DNA of 64,000 nucleotides from Microvirga antarctica (GCF_017921815.1 NZ_JAGEMM010000007.1:124001-188000), one strand, 5' to 3'. Positions 1 through 9,498 are shown, counted from the stretch's first letter. Program-made: numbers and translations. The notes: generated by a model from the letters alone, not told the origin.

Positions 1-79
1 GAGCCTCCCGGGCTTTGGAGTGGCGCGGGGCGCTTCAACCGTCGCCCACAACGCAGGTCTGAACGAAGAGGCAATCGCC

Positions 80-1870
80 TCAGAATGCGTCGGCCGGCAT
101 CGCCATGGTGACATCCGCGCCGCTGGTGATGCAAGCAAGGCGCGACGTCGTCTCCGGCATGAGCCGTTCCATGAAAAACCGTCCGGTGAGAATCTTGGCG
201 TCCCAGGCAGCTGCGTCCCCCGTGCGGGCAGCCTTTTTGGCGAGCGCCACCTTGGCCATCCGCGCCCACATATACCCCATCGCCACCAGGCCGAAGAGGT
301 GCATATAGTCGGTCGCACCGGCGCCCGCATGATCCGGTTTGGCAAGGGCGTTCTGCATGAACCACATGGTGGCCTTCTGGAGATCGCCCAGCCCCAGCTG
401 GAGCGGGTCGAGGAAAGGCTTCATGGATTCGTCCGCGGCCTCGGTCTGGCAGAACCCCGCAACCTCGTTGAAAAAGGCCATCACGGCCCGTCCGCCATCC
501 TTGCCGAGTTTGCGCCCGACCAGATCCATGGCCTGGATGCCGTTTGCACCTTCATAGATCATGGCGATGCGCGCATCGCGTACGAATTGCGACATCCCCC
601 ATTCCTCGATGTAGCCGTGGCCGCCGAACATCTGCTGGGCCTTCACGGTGTTGTCGAATCCGAGATCCGTCAGCACGCCTTTGGCCACCGGCGTCATCAG
701 ACCCATATGGTCGTCGGCCGCCTGACGCTCGGCGGCATCGGTGGAGCGATGGGAAACGTCGCTCTTGAGCGCGGTCCAGATCAGCAGTGCCCGCGCGGCC
801 TCGTTGAACGCCCTGATGGAGAGCAATGTCCGTCGCACATCCGGATGCACGATGATCGGATCCGCAGGTTTGTCGGGGAATTTCGCGCCCGTCAGCGCCC
901 TGCCCTGAAGCCTGTCGCGCGCATAGGCGACCGCATTCTGGTAGGCGACTTCCGATTGCGACAGCCCCTGCACGCCGACGGCGAGCCGCGCCTCGTTCAT
1001 CATGACGAACATGGCGTTCAGCCCACGGTTCTCCTCCCCGATGAGAAAGCCTGTGGCGCCGTCGTAGTTCATCACGCAGGTGGCGTTGCCGTGAATGCCC
1101 ATCTTGTGCTCGAGGGACCCGCACGACACGCCGTTGCGTGCGCCGGCTGAGCCGTTCTCCACGAGGAATTTCGGCACCACGAACAGGGAGATTCCCTTGG
1201 TGCCCTGCGGCGCGCCTTCGATGCGGGCAAGCACCAGATGGATGATGTTCTGCGCGAAATCATGCTCACCCGACGAGATGAAAATCTTGGTGCCGGTGAT
1301 CGCGTACGAGCCGTCCGGGTTCGGCACGGCCTTCGTCTTCAGGAGTCCGAGGTCGGTGCCGCAATGCGGTTCGGTGAGGTTCATCGTCCCGGTCCAGGTC
1401 CCGGCGACCATCGGCGGCACATAGGTGCGCTTGATCTCCTCGGAGCCGTGCTGCAGCAAGGCCGCGATCGCCCCCTGGGTAAGCCCGGGATACATGGCGA
1501 GCGCGAGATTGGCCGAGGACTGGAATTCCTGCATCACCACGTTGAGCGTCGTCGGCAGCCCCTGTCCGCCAAAGGCCTCGGGCATCGACAGCCCCATCCA
1601 CCCTCCCGCCACATAGGCATCGTAGGCGGCCTTGTACCCTGCTGGCGTGCGCACCGAGCCGTCGGACTCCCGCACGCAACCCTCGAGGTCGCCGGTGCGA
1701 TTGAGCGGCAGGAAGATCTCCTCGCAAAGCTTGGCGCCCTCGGTGAGGATGGCCTCCACGGTGTCGGCCGTCGCATCGGCAAAGCCCGGCAGATTGTGAT
1801 GCTGCTCGATGGGAAAGACGTCTCTCAGCAAGAACATGACGTCGTCGACCGGGGCTTTGTAGTGGGGCAT
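80..1870 (-). CDS. Acyl-CoA dehydrogenase, DmdC-like 600-residue class
   Basis: A 596-residue flavoprotein that would oxidise an acyl-CoA to the 2-enoyl-CoA and pass electrons to ETF. The N-terminal MPHYKAPVDDVMFLL and the extended C-terminal domain match the long acyl-CoA dehydrogenases typified by 3-methylmercaptopropionyl-CoA dehydrogenase (DmdC). MNLTEPHCGTDLG is the FAD/substrate-binding segment, and YEGANGIQAMDLVGRKL carries the expected catalytic glutamate. I chose the ATG at 1870 because the family N-terminus begins there and GGGAG lies just upstream; the frame is open to 1939 but that part is not family-like. A MerR-type regulator on the same strand lies about 2 kb upstream. The acyl substrate cannot be told from sequence. 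Confidence 0.9.
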   Translation of the reverse strand: MPHYKAPVDDVMFLLRDVFPIEQHHNLPGFADATADTVEAILTEGAKLCEEIFLPLNRTGDLEGCVRESDGSVRTPAGYKAAYDAYVAGGWMGLSMPEAFGGQGLPTTLNVVMQEFQSSANLALAMYPGLTQGAIAALLQHGSEEIKRTYVPPMVAGTWTGTMNLTEPHCGTDLGLLKTKAVPNPDGSYAITGTKIFISSGEHDFAQNIIHLVLARIEGAPQGTKGISLFVVPKFLVENGSAGARNGVSCGSLEHKMGIHGNATCVMNYDGATGFLIGEENRGLNAMFVMMNEARLAVGVQGLSQSEVAYQNAVAYARDRLQGRALTGAKFPDKPADPIIVHPDVRRTLLSIRAFNEAARALLIWTALKSDVSHRSTDAAERQAADDHMGLMTPVAKGVLTDLGFDNTVKAQQMFGGHGYIEEWGMSQFVRDARIAMIYEGANGIQAMDLVGRKLGKDGGRAVMAFFNEVAGFCQTEAADESMKPFLDPLQLGLGDLQKATMWFMQNALAKPDHAGAGATDYMHLFGLVAMGYMWARMAKVALAKKAARTGDAAAWDAKILTGRFFMERLMPETTSRLACITSGADVTMAMPADAF

Positions 1871-1938
1871 GGGCGAATCTCCCGAACAAAGGGGAAGCCA
1901 GTCTGCGCACAATCCGCGCCCGGCTCCAAGATCGTTCA

Positions 1939-1967
1939 CATATAAACTATATCCTCTCTTTTGGGAA
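1939..1967 (-). promoter_or_regulatory. Possible promoter of the acyl-CoA dehydrogenase gene
   Basis: An AT-rich island in GC-rich DNA. On the minus strand TTCCCA (1967-1962) and TATATG (1944-1939) are separated by 17 bp, and a short dyad ATATA-AAC-TATAT covers 1940-1952. It lies about 70 bp before the start at 1870. It could be the target of the nearby MerR regulator, but that is only an inference from position. Confidence 0.35.
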
Positions 1968-2985
1968 GAGGCCTGCCCGACGGAGCGATTTCTGGCCTGT
2001 CAGAGAGTGCCGCCACGGCATCGACGGTGCCAGTTCAACAGACCCACTGGCCCCCTCCCCGCATCGGACCCCGGCACATCGGAGAGCGGCCTCGCCCGTC
2101 CTCCATGGGACCAGTCCTCGATGGGACGCCTGAGGCAACCAGGCCGAGCGGATGGAGACCGGGCCTGCGGCGCATGGCCCGCTGAGCCCTCGCCGGTTCC
2201 GCCTCTGGGTGATCCGCGCGCTCGCATACGACAACGCGCGCCAGCCTCATGCGGGCCGGGCACCGGGAGGATGTCGCGGCAGTCAAAAAGGAGTTCGAGG
2301 CAATGCCTCGCCGAACTCCCATGGATGGACGTGGGACCTGAAAAGGCCGTCATGATCGGCACGCTGCCGATCCAGCTGTCGGATGCGGAGCTCCTCGGGG
2401 AAACTCACCTGCCCCCGGTGATTCACCGAAGGCCCACGGCGCCAGGATGCCGCCAGGAGGCATGGAGGGAGAATTGCCCCGGCGATGTCAGCGCGGCCTT
2501 GCCAGAGAGACGGCGTTCCCGGCCCAGCAATCGCGCGCGAACGCGTGCCGGACCTTTTGCGGTGGCGGGACGGCTCGGCCGGGCGGACCGTACGATTTCT
2601 AGTCAGCTTTTTGCCGCTAAGCCGCAGGCGACACCAGTGACAAGCTGGAATTCGCGCGATCGGTGTGCCGGGAGCTTCGTCTCTGAGGCGAGGCCGAGTT
2701 CGCGCCCCAGCGACCAAACCACGTTGCTGGCGCGATGACATTGGGCAAGGGGCCAGGCCGCCAGACAGCGTCTGTCTTTCATCATCCACGGATGACCGCG
2801 GCCAGGGCCGGCATATTGCCCTTCACGCCGGGTCCATAGACGCCGACCGGCCGAAAGGTCTCCCAATCCATCGCCAGCGTGTCGAGGCCCCGTTCGGCCG
2901 CGTGTCTCGAACGCCCATTGGCCTCGGTCGGATGGGGGCGTCCGCCTCGGGTCTCGCAGCACGACACGGCCCCACACTGATCTCG

Positions 2986-3603
2986 CGTCCTGCCTTGCGC
3001 GGAGCGATCCAGATCGCATGGAAGGCTCCCGCCCGTCATGGTTTGCGCTTGTCGATCCAGATCACATGGATGGCTCCCGCGCCTCATGCCTTGCGCGGGG
3101 CGATCCAGATCACATGGAAGGCTCCCGCTCGTAACGTCTTGCGCGTAGGGATCCAGATCGCATCGAAGGCTCCCGCCCGTCATGGTTTGCGCTTGTCGAG
3201 CCAGATCACATGGAGGGGCTCCCGCCCGTCATGTCTTGCGCGTAGGGATCCAGATCACATGGAAGGCTCCCGTCCGTCATGCCTTGCGCGTGCCGATCCA
3301 GATCACATGGCGGGCTCCCCGTCCGTCACGCCTTGCGCGTGGCGATCCAGATCGCATGGCAGGCTCCCGCCCGTCACGTCTTGCGCGGGGCGATCCAAAT
3401 CGCATGGAAGGCTCCCGTCCGTCATGCCTTGCGCGTAGCGATCCAAATCGCATGGCGGGCTCCCGCCAGTCACGTCTTGCGCGGGGCGATCCAAATCGCA
3501 TGGAAGGCTCCCGCCCGTCATGCCTTGCGCGTAGCGATCCAAATCACATGGATGGCTCCCGCCCGTCATGTCTTGCGCGGGGCGATCCAGATCGCAGGGC
3601 GGG
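2986..3603. repeat. 48-bp tandem repeat array, about 12.5 units
   Basis: The anchor GATCCAGATC or a one- or two-base variant recurs at 3006, 3054, 3102, 3150, 3198, 3247, 3295, 3344, 3392, 3440, 3488, 3536 and 3584. The period is 48 bp, except that the units starting at 3198 and 3295 are 49 bp. Each unit reads roughly GATCCAGATCACATGG, then a GGCTCCCGCCCGTCATG block, then CTTGCGCG with a variable end. The last units alternate between two subtypes (TCATGCC...GTAGC and TCACGTC or TCATGTC...GGGGC), suggesting a 96-bp higher-order unit. Because 48 is 16 codons the array is open in several frames and makes false 16-residue repeat proteins; the two 49-bp units break any single frame, which argues against coding. 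Confidence 0.93.
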
Positions 3604-3922
3604 CGACGCTGCGTTTGCCGTTGGCGCGGACCCCCTCTTGCACTCAGCCCCTCGGGCCCGTGGTCATGATGAGCCCTTGCTCATGACAGTGGGCTCCGCG
3701 GCCCCTGCATGCCCTGCCGATTGCAAAGCTCCGCCTGCCAAGACTGCAGGGCACAGCTGCCCGTTCGAAGCCCGGCGCTGATATCGAGAGGGAGATCGAC
3801 GGGAAAACCAAATCGGCTAAGACGCGGCATACTGACGCTGCCCGGACGGCCACGATACCGGCGCGGGACGGACACCGCGCTGCGCATGCGCGAGCTGGCG
3901 GACGGGACGATAGGCGCGGTGA

Positions 3923-4363
3923 TCAGGCGGCGACAGCGATGGCGGCGCGGCGGCTTCGCAGCTCGGCCAGGGCCTCGTCGATCTCGACCCGCTGCTGTTC
4001 CAGGTGGCGGATCTGATCCTCGATCTTGTCGAGCGAGAGGTTCAGGTTCGCCGCGGCCCCATTGGCGACGCGGCCTTCAGCGAGCATGGCGCGGATCTCG
4101 GTCAAGGTGAAGCCGAGTTGCTTGCCTTTGAGGATCACAGAGAGGCGGTCGCGGTCGCGCAGGTCGTAGATCCGGGAGGTGCCTTCACGACGGGGGGACA
4201 GCAGGCCCCGATCCTCGTAGAACCTGAGGGTTCGCAGGGTCACGCCGAATTCTCGGGCCAGATCGCCGATCGTGAAGGAGCGCTCGCTGTCGCCGATCAG
4301 TCCGGCGTCTTTGCCAGGTCCAAAACTTTCATGCGTTGTGCTACTCATCAAAGTCCCCATCAT
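3923..4363 (-). CDS. MerR-family transcriptional regulator
   Basis: A 146-residue regulator. The winged helix-turn-helix is plain in FTIGDLAREFGVTLRTLRF followed by YEDRGLLSPRREGTSRIY, then the second helical pair LKGKQLGFTLTEIRAML and a C-terminal coiled coil (about residues 100-135) for dimerisation. There is no cysteine-rich metal-binding tail, so it is not a metal sensor of the MerR/CueR kind. It resembles the MerR proteins that control acyl-CoA catabolism (LiuR-like), which fits the acyl-CoA dehydrogenase downstream on the same strand. The frame is open to 4486, but the likely promoter lies at 4424-4450, so I place the start at the ATG at 4363 (4360 or 4348 are alternatives). Confidence 0.88.
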   Translation of the reverse strand: MMGTLMSSTTHESFGPGKDAGLIGDSERSFTIGDLAREFGVTLRTLRFYEDRGLLSPRREGTSRIYDLRDRDRLSVILKGKQLGFTLTEIRAMLAEGRVANGAAANLNLSLDKIEDQIRHLEQQRVEIDEALAELRSRRAAIAVAA

Positions 4364-4423
4364 CGTTGTCTCTTCGGTTTGAACAGCGTCCTTGCGAGCC
4401 ACGCGCCATTTCCATATTGCAAT

Positions 4424-4450
4424 TGTATAACATAGGTGCGCATTTCGCAA
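4424..4450 (-). promoter_or_regulatory. Likely promoter of the MerR gene (extended -10)
   Basis: On the minus strand TTGCGA (4450-4445) is followed after 15 bp by TATACA (4429-4424) preceded by TGT, giving an extended -10 motif TGTTATACA. It lies about 55 bp before the chosen start. The flanking sequence includes the 8-bp palindrome ATTGCAAT, a possible operator for autoregulation. The rest of the 4364-4684 interval holds only this promoter region and the leader of the next gene. Confidence 0.5.
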
Positions 4451-4684
4451 GGCCCGGTTGCAAACGGGCAAAATGAGCCCAGACAAAGGTTCTGCGGCTG
4501 TCCCTATCAGCCCCTAACCGCAGGTCCCTTAACGGCTTTTTTACCATGCGAGGCGAAAGCTGCCTCGTCGGCGCACTGATTCCCTCCCGTTCGAAATCCG
4601 GAAGGATCTGCCTGCTGACCCGCGGACGCCTGGTATGGGGCCTTGCTGCCGCCGGAACCTTTATTTCGTCCCGCAGGCGCGGCC

Positions 4685-7600
4685 ATGAGACGACCCGTTC
4701 TCGCACACCTCGACGATCTCGACCCGCAGACCCGGACAGCCGCTGAGGCGGCGGCGTCGAAGGCCGGGCTGCGTCTCGAGGACTGGGTGGGCGAAATCAT
4801 GGCGGACCGCCTGGTGGGACACGAGAAAAGGCGGGACGACGGCGTGCGCGCCGGGGCCTCGGTCGATTCCATCCTCGGCCGGATGACCAAATCCGCGCCC
4901 AAGGCGTCCATCGCTCCCACAGCGGGAAGCGATTTCGAGTCCGTCGCAGCCTGGGTCGAGAAAGCCGAGCGTGCGCTGGCGGAAACCAACCGGCGCTCGG
5001 CCGATCATCAAGATCGGATGGCGTCCGCCATGACGGACGCTCTCTCGGCCCTGAAGGACCGTCTCGACGCGATCGAGCAGCGGGTCAACGCCGACGCCGC
5101 CCCCGTCCGAGTGACCTTTCCCGTGGAGGAGGCCGTTCGGGCCCTGTCCCCTTTGTCCGACACCATGCTCGGCCTGCGCGGCGAGATGGAGCGGCTGGCA
5201 GATCGGCTCGAGAGGCCTGCCTCGCCCCAGCCCTTCCCGGCCGTCGAGGGAATTCGGGCCGAGATCGAGGATCTGCGGGCGGCCGTCGGCGCCCTGGCGA
5301 CCCGGGATGAAGTCCGCGCGCTGGATGACAGCTTGCGCAGCATGTCGCGGGACGTCGACAGCCAGCCCTCTGGACACGCGGTCATGACCATGGCCGGGGC
5401 GATCACGACGCTGCATGGTCAGATCGCCGACCTGTCGGCCGCCATGGGGAGCGGCCTCCACCCGAGGATTGCCGGCGACCTCGAATCGCTCGATCGCAAG
5501 ATCGACCGGCTGAGCGAGACCGGCATCGACCGATCCGTCGTCGATTTTCTCAGCAGCCAGATCGTTGACATGCGTCACGACCTCAGCACCCGGGCCGAAC
5601 CACGCCAGATCGCAGACCTTGCCGCCGACCTGACGGCCCTGCGCAGCCAGGTGGCCGAGTTGCGCGCCCATCAGGTCGTCCGAAGCGACTTTACCTCGTT
5701 GAAGGCGTCCCTGGAAAAGGTCTGCGGGGCATTGTCGGAAGGCCTTGCGCGACACGCCGAAAGCGACGTCTCAGAGCAGATCCGGAATCTCGGCGACAGG
5801 CTTGAGGCCCTCGCCGACCGGCCGGATCCCCAACCGGCGAACCTTGAGCCGATCGCCGCCCAATTAAAGCTCCTGACAGAGAGCCTGACCGCCGCCGCCG
5901 ATCAGCGGATGCAAGAGAGCGAGGCCGTCCAAGCGCGATTCGACCTCCTGTCGGGCGAAATCGAAGGTGCGTTCGACGCGGCAGCCCGGTCCGAGGGTCC
6001 CCTGGCGCAACGCTTTGATCGGATCGAACGTCAGCTCCGTGCCCTCGAAGAGCGCGCCGAGCCGGCCGCCTTCAACGACATGCTGCGCGCCATGCATGAG
6101 AAACTCCAGGCCCCCGGCGCGCTGGATCGCATCGAACATCTGCTCGCCTCCTTTGAAGACCGGCTCGCCGCCCGCCCGGATGCGGTCGCCCCCGAACCCG
6201 TCAGCGAGGCGATCCACGCACTCCGGAAAGAAGCGAGCGCGATCGCTGAGCTTGCGGCGCGCGACGCCGTCAACGCGATTCAGGCCGCCCCCGTGGCCAT
6301 GCCGTTTGAGGCAACGGGCCTGGCGGAGGGGTTTGCCGCCCTGAAGGCCTTGCAGGTGGAAGGCGACGCCAGGACCCAGCAGATTCTAACGTCCGTTCAG
6401 GATGCGCTTGCAACGCTGACGGCAAGATTTGCCGACCGGGTTCCCTTGCCCGACGAGTCCCCCGAGCCCCCGCGCGAACCGGCCGACCGCCTCGAAGCGG
6501 CGGTGCGCCGCCTCCATGCCGCCACTCTCTCCCAGATCGAGGATCTCAATGCCGCAGCGGCAGGACCGGACCTGATCTTCGAGACCCGCAACCCAGATAC
6601 CGATCCGGCGCGCGCAGTCGGGAGCGGTTCCGGGCACGGAGAAGATCTCGGCAAGGTCCGCTCAAGCTTCATTGCGGCAGCCCGACGGGCCTCCCAGTCC
6701 AACACCGATCCGTCCCGCCCGCGCGATTTCTCGGTGGGCGAGCGTGAACGATCTTCGTCAGAGGCCATCGAGGGTGTTCCAGCCGACGAGGCATCGCCCC
6801 CGCCGGCAGCCTCATTGGTCGACAAGCTCCGCCAGCGTCTGCGCCGTGGACGCAAACCGCTTCTGTTCGGCGTCACGCTCCTCATTCTGGCCTCCGGGAC
6901 GCTGGAGGCATTGTCACGGCTGACCGAGACGACGCGCCCCGCGGCGGCTGTCGGAACCACGGGATCGATGCACCGTCCGATCGCGACGGCGGCTCTTCCT
7001 ACGTCGCAGATCGCCCCGGCTGTCGCCATCTCCCCAGCCGCCGATATCGCGGATCTGCCCGACGTCCTGCGCCGCGCGGCCTCGGCGGGCGACCCCGCTG
7101 CTCTTTATGAGATGGCCACACGGCTCCTGCAGGTCGGCACCGGTCCCGAGGACCGGGTCGAGGCAGCACGGCTCTTTGAGCGGGCCGCCTTGGCAGGACT
7201 GCCTGTCGCCCAGGAGCGGATCGGCTCTCTCTACGAGCAAGGGGCGGGGGTCGAACGCGATCGGCAGGCAGCCGCGTCCTGGTTCGAACGGGCCGCGCAG
7301 GCCGGCAACCTCCAGGCCATGCACAACCTCGCGACGTTGCTGGCGGGAGGCCTTCGCGGGACACCGGACTATGCGGGCGCCTTCCACTGGTACAGCGAGG
7401 CGGCGGAAGGCGGCTTCAAAGACAGCCAGTTCAATCTCGGGGTGCTCCTGACCCGCGGGATCGGAACCGCCCAGAACCTGCCGCGGGCTTATCAATGGTT
7501 CGACATCGTCGCCCGCCAGGGCGATGCGGATGCGGCGGGAAAACGGGACGAGATCGCAAGACGCCTCGCGCCCCCCGCGCTGGCGGCCGCCAAGCTCCTG

Positions 7601-7702
7601 GCCGCGCGGTGGCGGGCCAGACCCATCGACGAAGAAGCCAATAACGTCCGCTGGCGGGGGGATGGCCGCACGGCAGCGTCTAATTTCGGCACGCGGAGTT
7701 GA
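4685..7702 (+). CDS. PodJ-like coiled-coil, transmembrane and Sel1-repeat protein
   Basis: A 1005-residue protein with three parts. Residues 1 to about 660 are charged and heptad-rich, predicted coiled coil, starting with a short motif (LDPQTRTAAEAAASKAGLRL) that opens many rhizobial polar-localisation proteins. A single membrane segment PLLFGVTLLILASGTLEAL lies near residues 725-745. Residues from about 797 onward hold Sel1-type tetratricopeptide repeats, such as AARLFERAALAGLPVAQERI and AASWFERAAQAGNLQAMHNL. This order (cytoplasmic coiled coil, membrane span, periplasmic Sel1) is that of PodJ, a polar organiser, but no peptidoglycan-binding domain follows. The ATG at 4685 is used because the family motif starts there; the frame is open to 4643. 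A role in cell polarity or envelope assembly is inferred. Confidence 0.8.
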   Translation: MRRPVLAHLDDLDPQTRTAAEAAASKAGLRLEDWVGEIMADRLVGHEKRRDDGVRAGASVDSILGRMTKSAPKASIAPTAGSDFESVAAWVEKAERALAETNRRSADHQDRMASAMTDALSALKDRLDAIEQRVNADAAPVRVTFPVEEAVRALSPLSDTMLGLRGEMERLADRLERPASPQPFPAVEGIRAEIEDLRAAVGALATRDEVRALDDSLRSMSRDVDSQPSGHAVMTMAGAITTLHGQIADLSAAMGSGLHPRIAGDLESLDRKIDRLSETGIDRSVVDFLSSQIVDMRHDLSTRAEPRQIADLAADLTALRSQVAELRAHQVVRSDFTSLKASLEKVCGALSEGLARHAESDVSEQIRNLGDRLEALADRPDPQPANLEPIAAQLKLLTESLTAAADQRMQESEAVQARFDLLSGEIEGAFDAAARSEGPLAQRFDRIERQLRALEERAEPAAFNDMLRAMHEKLQAPGALDRIEHLLASFEDRLAARPDAVAPEPVSEAIHALRKEASAIAELAARDAVNAIQAAPVAMPFEATGLAEGFAALKALQVEGDARTQQILTSVQDALATLTARFADRVPLPDESPEPPREPADRLEAAVRRLHAATLSQIEDLNAAAAGPDLIFETRNPDTDPARAVGSGSGHGEDLGKVRSSFIAAARRASQSNTDPSRPRDFSVGERERSSSEAIEGVPADEASPPPAASLVDKLRQRLRRGRKPLLFGVTLLILASGTLEALSRLTETTRPAAAVGTTGSMHRPIATAALPTSQIAPAVAISPAADIADLPDVLRRAASAGDPAALYEMATRLLQVGTGPEDRVEAARLFERAALAGLPVAQERIGSLYEQGAGVERDRQAAASWFERAAQAGNLQAMHNLATLLAGGLRGTPDYAGAFHWYSEAAEGGFKDSQFNLGVLLTRGIGTAQNLPRAYQWFDIVARQGDADAAGKRDEIARRLAPPALAAAKLLAARWRARPIDEEANNVRWRGDGRTAASNFGTRS

Positions 7703-7807
7703 CAATTCGCGCTCACGGTCAGGTTTTGTTCAGGACCCTAAGCTTAAGGGTCAACAAGCGCTGCTCTCAACCAATGTCATGGCTGCACCGGCCATAGGGG
7801 AACCGGG

Positions 7808-8737
7808 GTGCAAATTTACCTGCCTATCGCTGAAATGCCCGTCAGTGTTCTCCTGATCCTCGGAATGGGCGCAGCGGTGGGGTTCATCTCCGGCCTGTTC
7901 GGGATCGGCGGCGGGTTTCTCATGACGCCGCTGCTGATCTTCCTCGGCATACCGCCCGCGGTAGCGGTGGCCACCCAATCCGCCCAGATCGTGGCCTCGT
8001 CCACCACCAGCGTTCTCAATGCCCTGCGGCGCAACGCGCTCGATTTCAAGCTCGGCGGAGTTCTCGTGGCGGGCGGCTTCGTCGGATCCGCTTTGGGCGT
8101 CTGGTTCTTTGCCGCGGCCCGACGGGCAGGCCAGCTCGACCTCGTCATCGTCGTCTCCTACGTGACCCTGTTTACCGTCGTCGGCAGCCTGATGCTCAAG
8201 GAGAGCGTCCGGGAATTCTGGACGAAGCGGCGCGGCGGGGTCATCCGCGTCAAACGGCAGGCAGGCGAGCACGCGCCCTATCTGTTCTGGCCGCTGCGCA
8301 CCCGGTTTCACCGCTCGAAACTCTACGCCAGCATCATTCCGATCGTGGGCTTTGCCCTCTTCGTCGGCTTTGTGGGCGCGCTGCTGGGCATCGGCGGCGG
8401 CTTCATCATGGTGCCGGCTTTGCTCTACATCTTCCGGGTGCCGACCAGCGTGGTGGTGGGAACCTCGCAGTTCCAGATCGTCTGCACGACCCTCGTCTCG
8501 CTGATCCTGCACGCGGTGGCAAACCAGGCCGTCGACATCGTGCTGGCGATGCTGCTCATCGTCGGCGGGGTGTTCGGCGCGCAGTTCGGCGCCCGCGCCG
8601 GGCGTAACCTGCGCGCCGAGGTGTTCCGGTTCCTGCTGGCCATCCTCCTGCTGGCGGTCGGCCTTCGCTTCGCCCTGGAACTGATCGTCACTCCCAATGA
8701 ACTCTTCTCCATCGCGACGCAGGAAACGCGAACGTGA
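7808..8737 (+). CDS. TSUP-family permease (TauE/SafE type)
   Basis: A 309-residue inner-membrane protein of the TauE/SafE (TSUP) family, which exports sulfite or organosulfonates or carries related small anions. Two copies of the family glycine motif are visible, GLFGIGGGFLMTPLL near residue 30 and LLGIGGGFIMVPALL near residue 195, each beginning a bundle of four or so membrane helices, with a charged cytoplasmic loop around residues 140-170. The start is GTG at 7808; an ATG at 7838 would shorten it by ten residues. It overlaps the next gene by four bases (GTGA), so the two are likely translated together. The transported anion is not known. Confidence 0.9.
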   Translation: MQIYLPIAEMPVSVLLILGMGAAVGFISGLFGIGGGFLMTPLLIFLGIPPAVAVATQSAQIVASSTTSVLNALRRNALDFKLGGVLVAGGFVGSALGVWFFAAARRAGQLDLVIVVSYVTLFTVVGSLMLKESVREFWTKRRGGVIRVKRQAGEHAPYLFWPLRTRFHRSKLYASIIPIVGFALFVGFVGALLGIGGGFIMVPALLYIFRVPTSVVVGTSQFQIVCTTLVSLILHAVANQAVDIVLAMLLIVGGVFGAQFGARAGRNLRAEVFRFLLAILLLAVGLRFALELIVTPNELFSIATQETRT

Positions 8738-9495
8738 GACTGGCCGTCACGTGTCTCGCCCTCCTCGCCTGTATCGCAACGGCCAGCGCCGAAACCCTCG
8801 TGACGTCCCTTTCGAACCACCGGGTGCTGATCAACTCCAACTACACCGGCACCTCGATCGCCCTCTTCGGGGCAATCGAGCGCGACGCACAGACGATCTC
8901 CCGGGGAACCGGGTACGAGGCCGTCGTGACGGTGCGCGGGCCGAAGCAATATCTGGTCGTGCGGGAAAAGGAGCGCCTCGGCCCGGTCTGGCTCAATCTC
9001 GAGCAGCAGAAATTCCCCAACGCGCCGGCCTATCTCAGTGTGCTGACCTCGCGACCGATCAGTGAAATCACGAGCGACCAGTTGCGCCAGCGTCAGAAGA
9101 TCGGCCTCAAGGCCATCATCAACGCGCCGGACTTCACCAACGACCGCCAGGGTGCGGATGAGCCCTTCCGGCAGGCGTTGCTGCGTCTGAGACGTCAGGA
9201 CGGCCTGTATATCGAGGACGACCGGGCGGTGACTTTCCTCACGCCGGCGATCTTCCGGGCGAGCATTCCGTTGCCCGCGACCGCGCCGCCGGGGAATTAC
9301 GATGTCGAGGTCACGCTGTTGGCCGACACGGTGATCCTGACGCGCAGCTTCACCCATTTCGAACTCGTCAAGACCGGGTTCGAGCAACGTGTCGGCGAGG
9401 CGGCGCGGGATTCCGCCTGGATCTACGGTCTTGCGACCGCCGCCCTGGCGCTCCTGTTTGGTTGGATCGCCAACGTGATCTTCCGGCGCGACTGA
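8734..9495 (+). CDS. TIGR02186-family membrane-anchored protein
   Basis: A 253-residue protein with an N-terminal signal peptide (LAVTCLALLACIATASA), a beta-rich extracytoplasmic region of about 200 residues, and one C-terminal membrane segment (IYGLATAALALLFGWIANVIF) ending in RRD. This architecture and the segment LINSNYTGTSIALFGAI match TIGR02186, a family of unknown function that usually sits beside a TSUP permease. Here it overlaps that permease gene by GTGA and starts with GTG. I infer that it is a periplasmic accessory subunit of the transporter. Confidence 0.85.
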   Translation: MRLAVTCLALLACIATASAETLVTSLSNHRVLINSNYTGTSIALFGAIERDAQTISRGTGYEAVVTVRGPKQYLVVREKERLGPVWLNLEQQKFPNAPAYLSVLTSRPISEITSDQLRQRQKIGLKAIINAPDFTNDRQGADEPFRQALLRLRRQDGLYIEDDRAVTFLTPAIFRASIPLPATAPPGNYDVEVTLLADTVILTRSFTHFELVKTGFEQRVGEAARDSAWIYGLATAALALLFGWIANVIFRRD

Positions 9496-9498
9496 CCC

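Larger units (their letters stand above)
1871..3922. other. 2-kb interval without a convincing gene
   Basis: Open frames exist on both strands here, but none has a recognisable domain or family-like composition, and they overlap one another in many frames, as expected from high GC and a repeat with a period divisible by three. The interval holds the possible acyl-CoA dehydrogenase promoter at its left end and a 48-bp tandem array in the middle. No transposase, integrase or RNA gene was recognised. It separates two minus-strand genes, the MerR regulator and the acyl-CoA dehydrogenase. Confidence 0.6.

Noticed and set aside
68..81. GAGGC-AATC-GCCTC hairpin at the end of the first acyl-CoA dehydrogenase gene
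   Set aside because: The stem is only five bases and no T tract follows on the minus strand, so a terminator call is not supported.
2986..3603. CRISPR array
   Set aside because: Units are contiguous and similar along their whole length; there are no unique spacers and no cas genes nearby.
2665..3781. Several long frames on both strands with 16-residue repeats across the tandem array
   Set aside because: The repeat length is a multiple of three, so the array stays open by chance in several frames; two 49-bp units shift the frame, and the predicted proteins have no domain or start signal.
7735..7751. ACCCT-N7-AGGGT inverted repeat before the TSUP permease gene
   Set aside because: Five-base arms are expected by chance, and I know of no regulator with this site in such a context.
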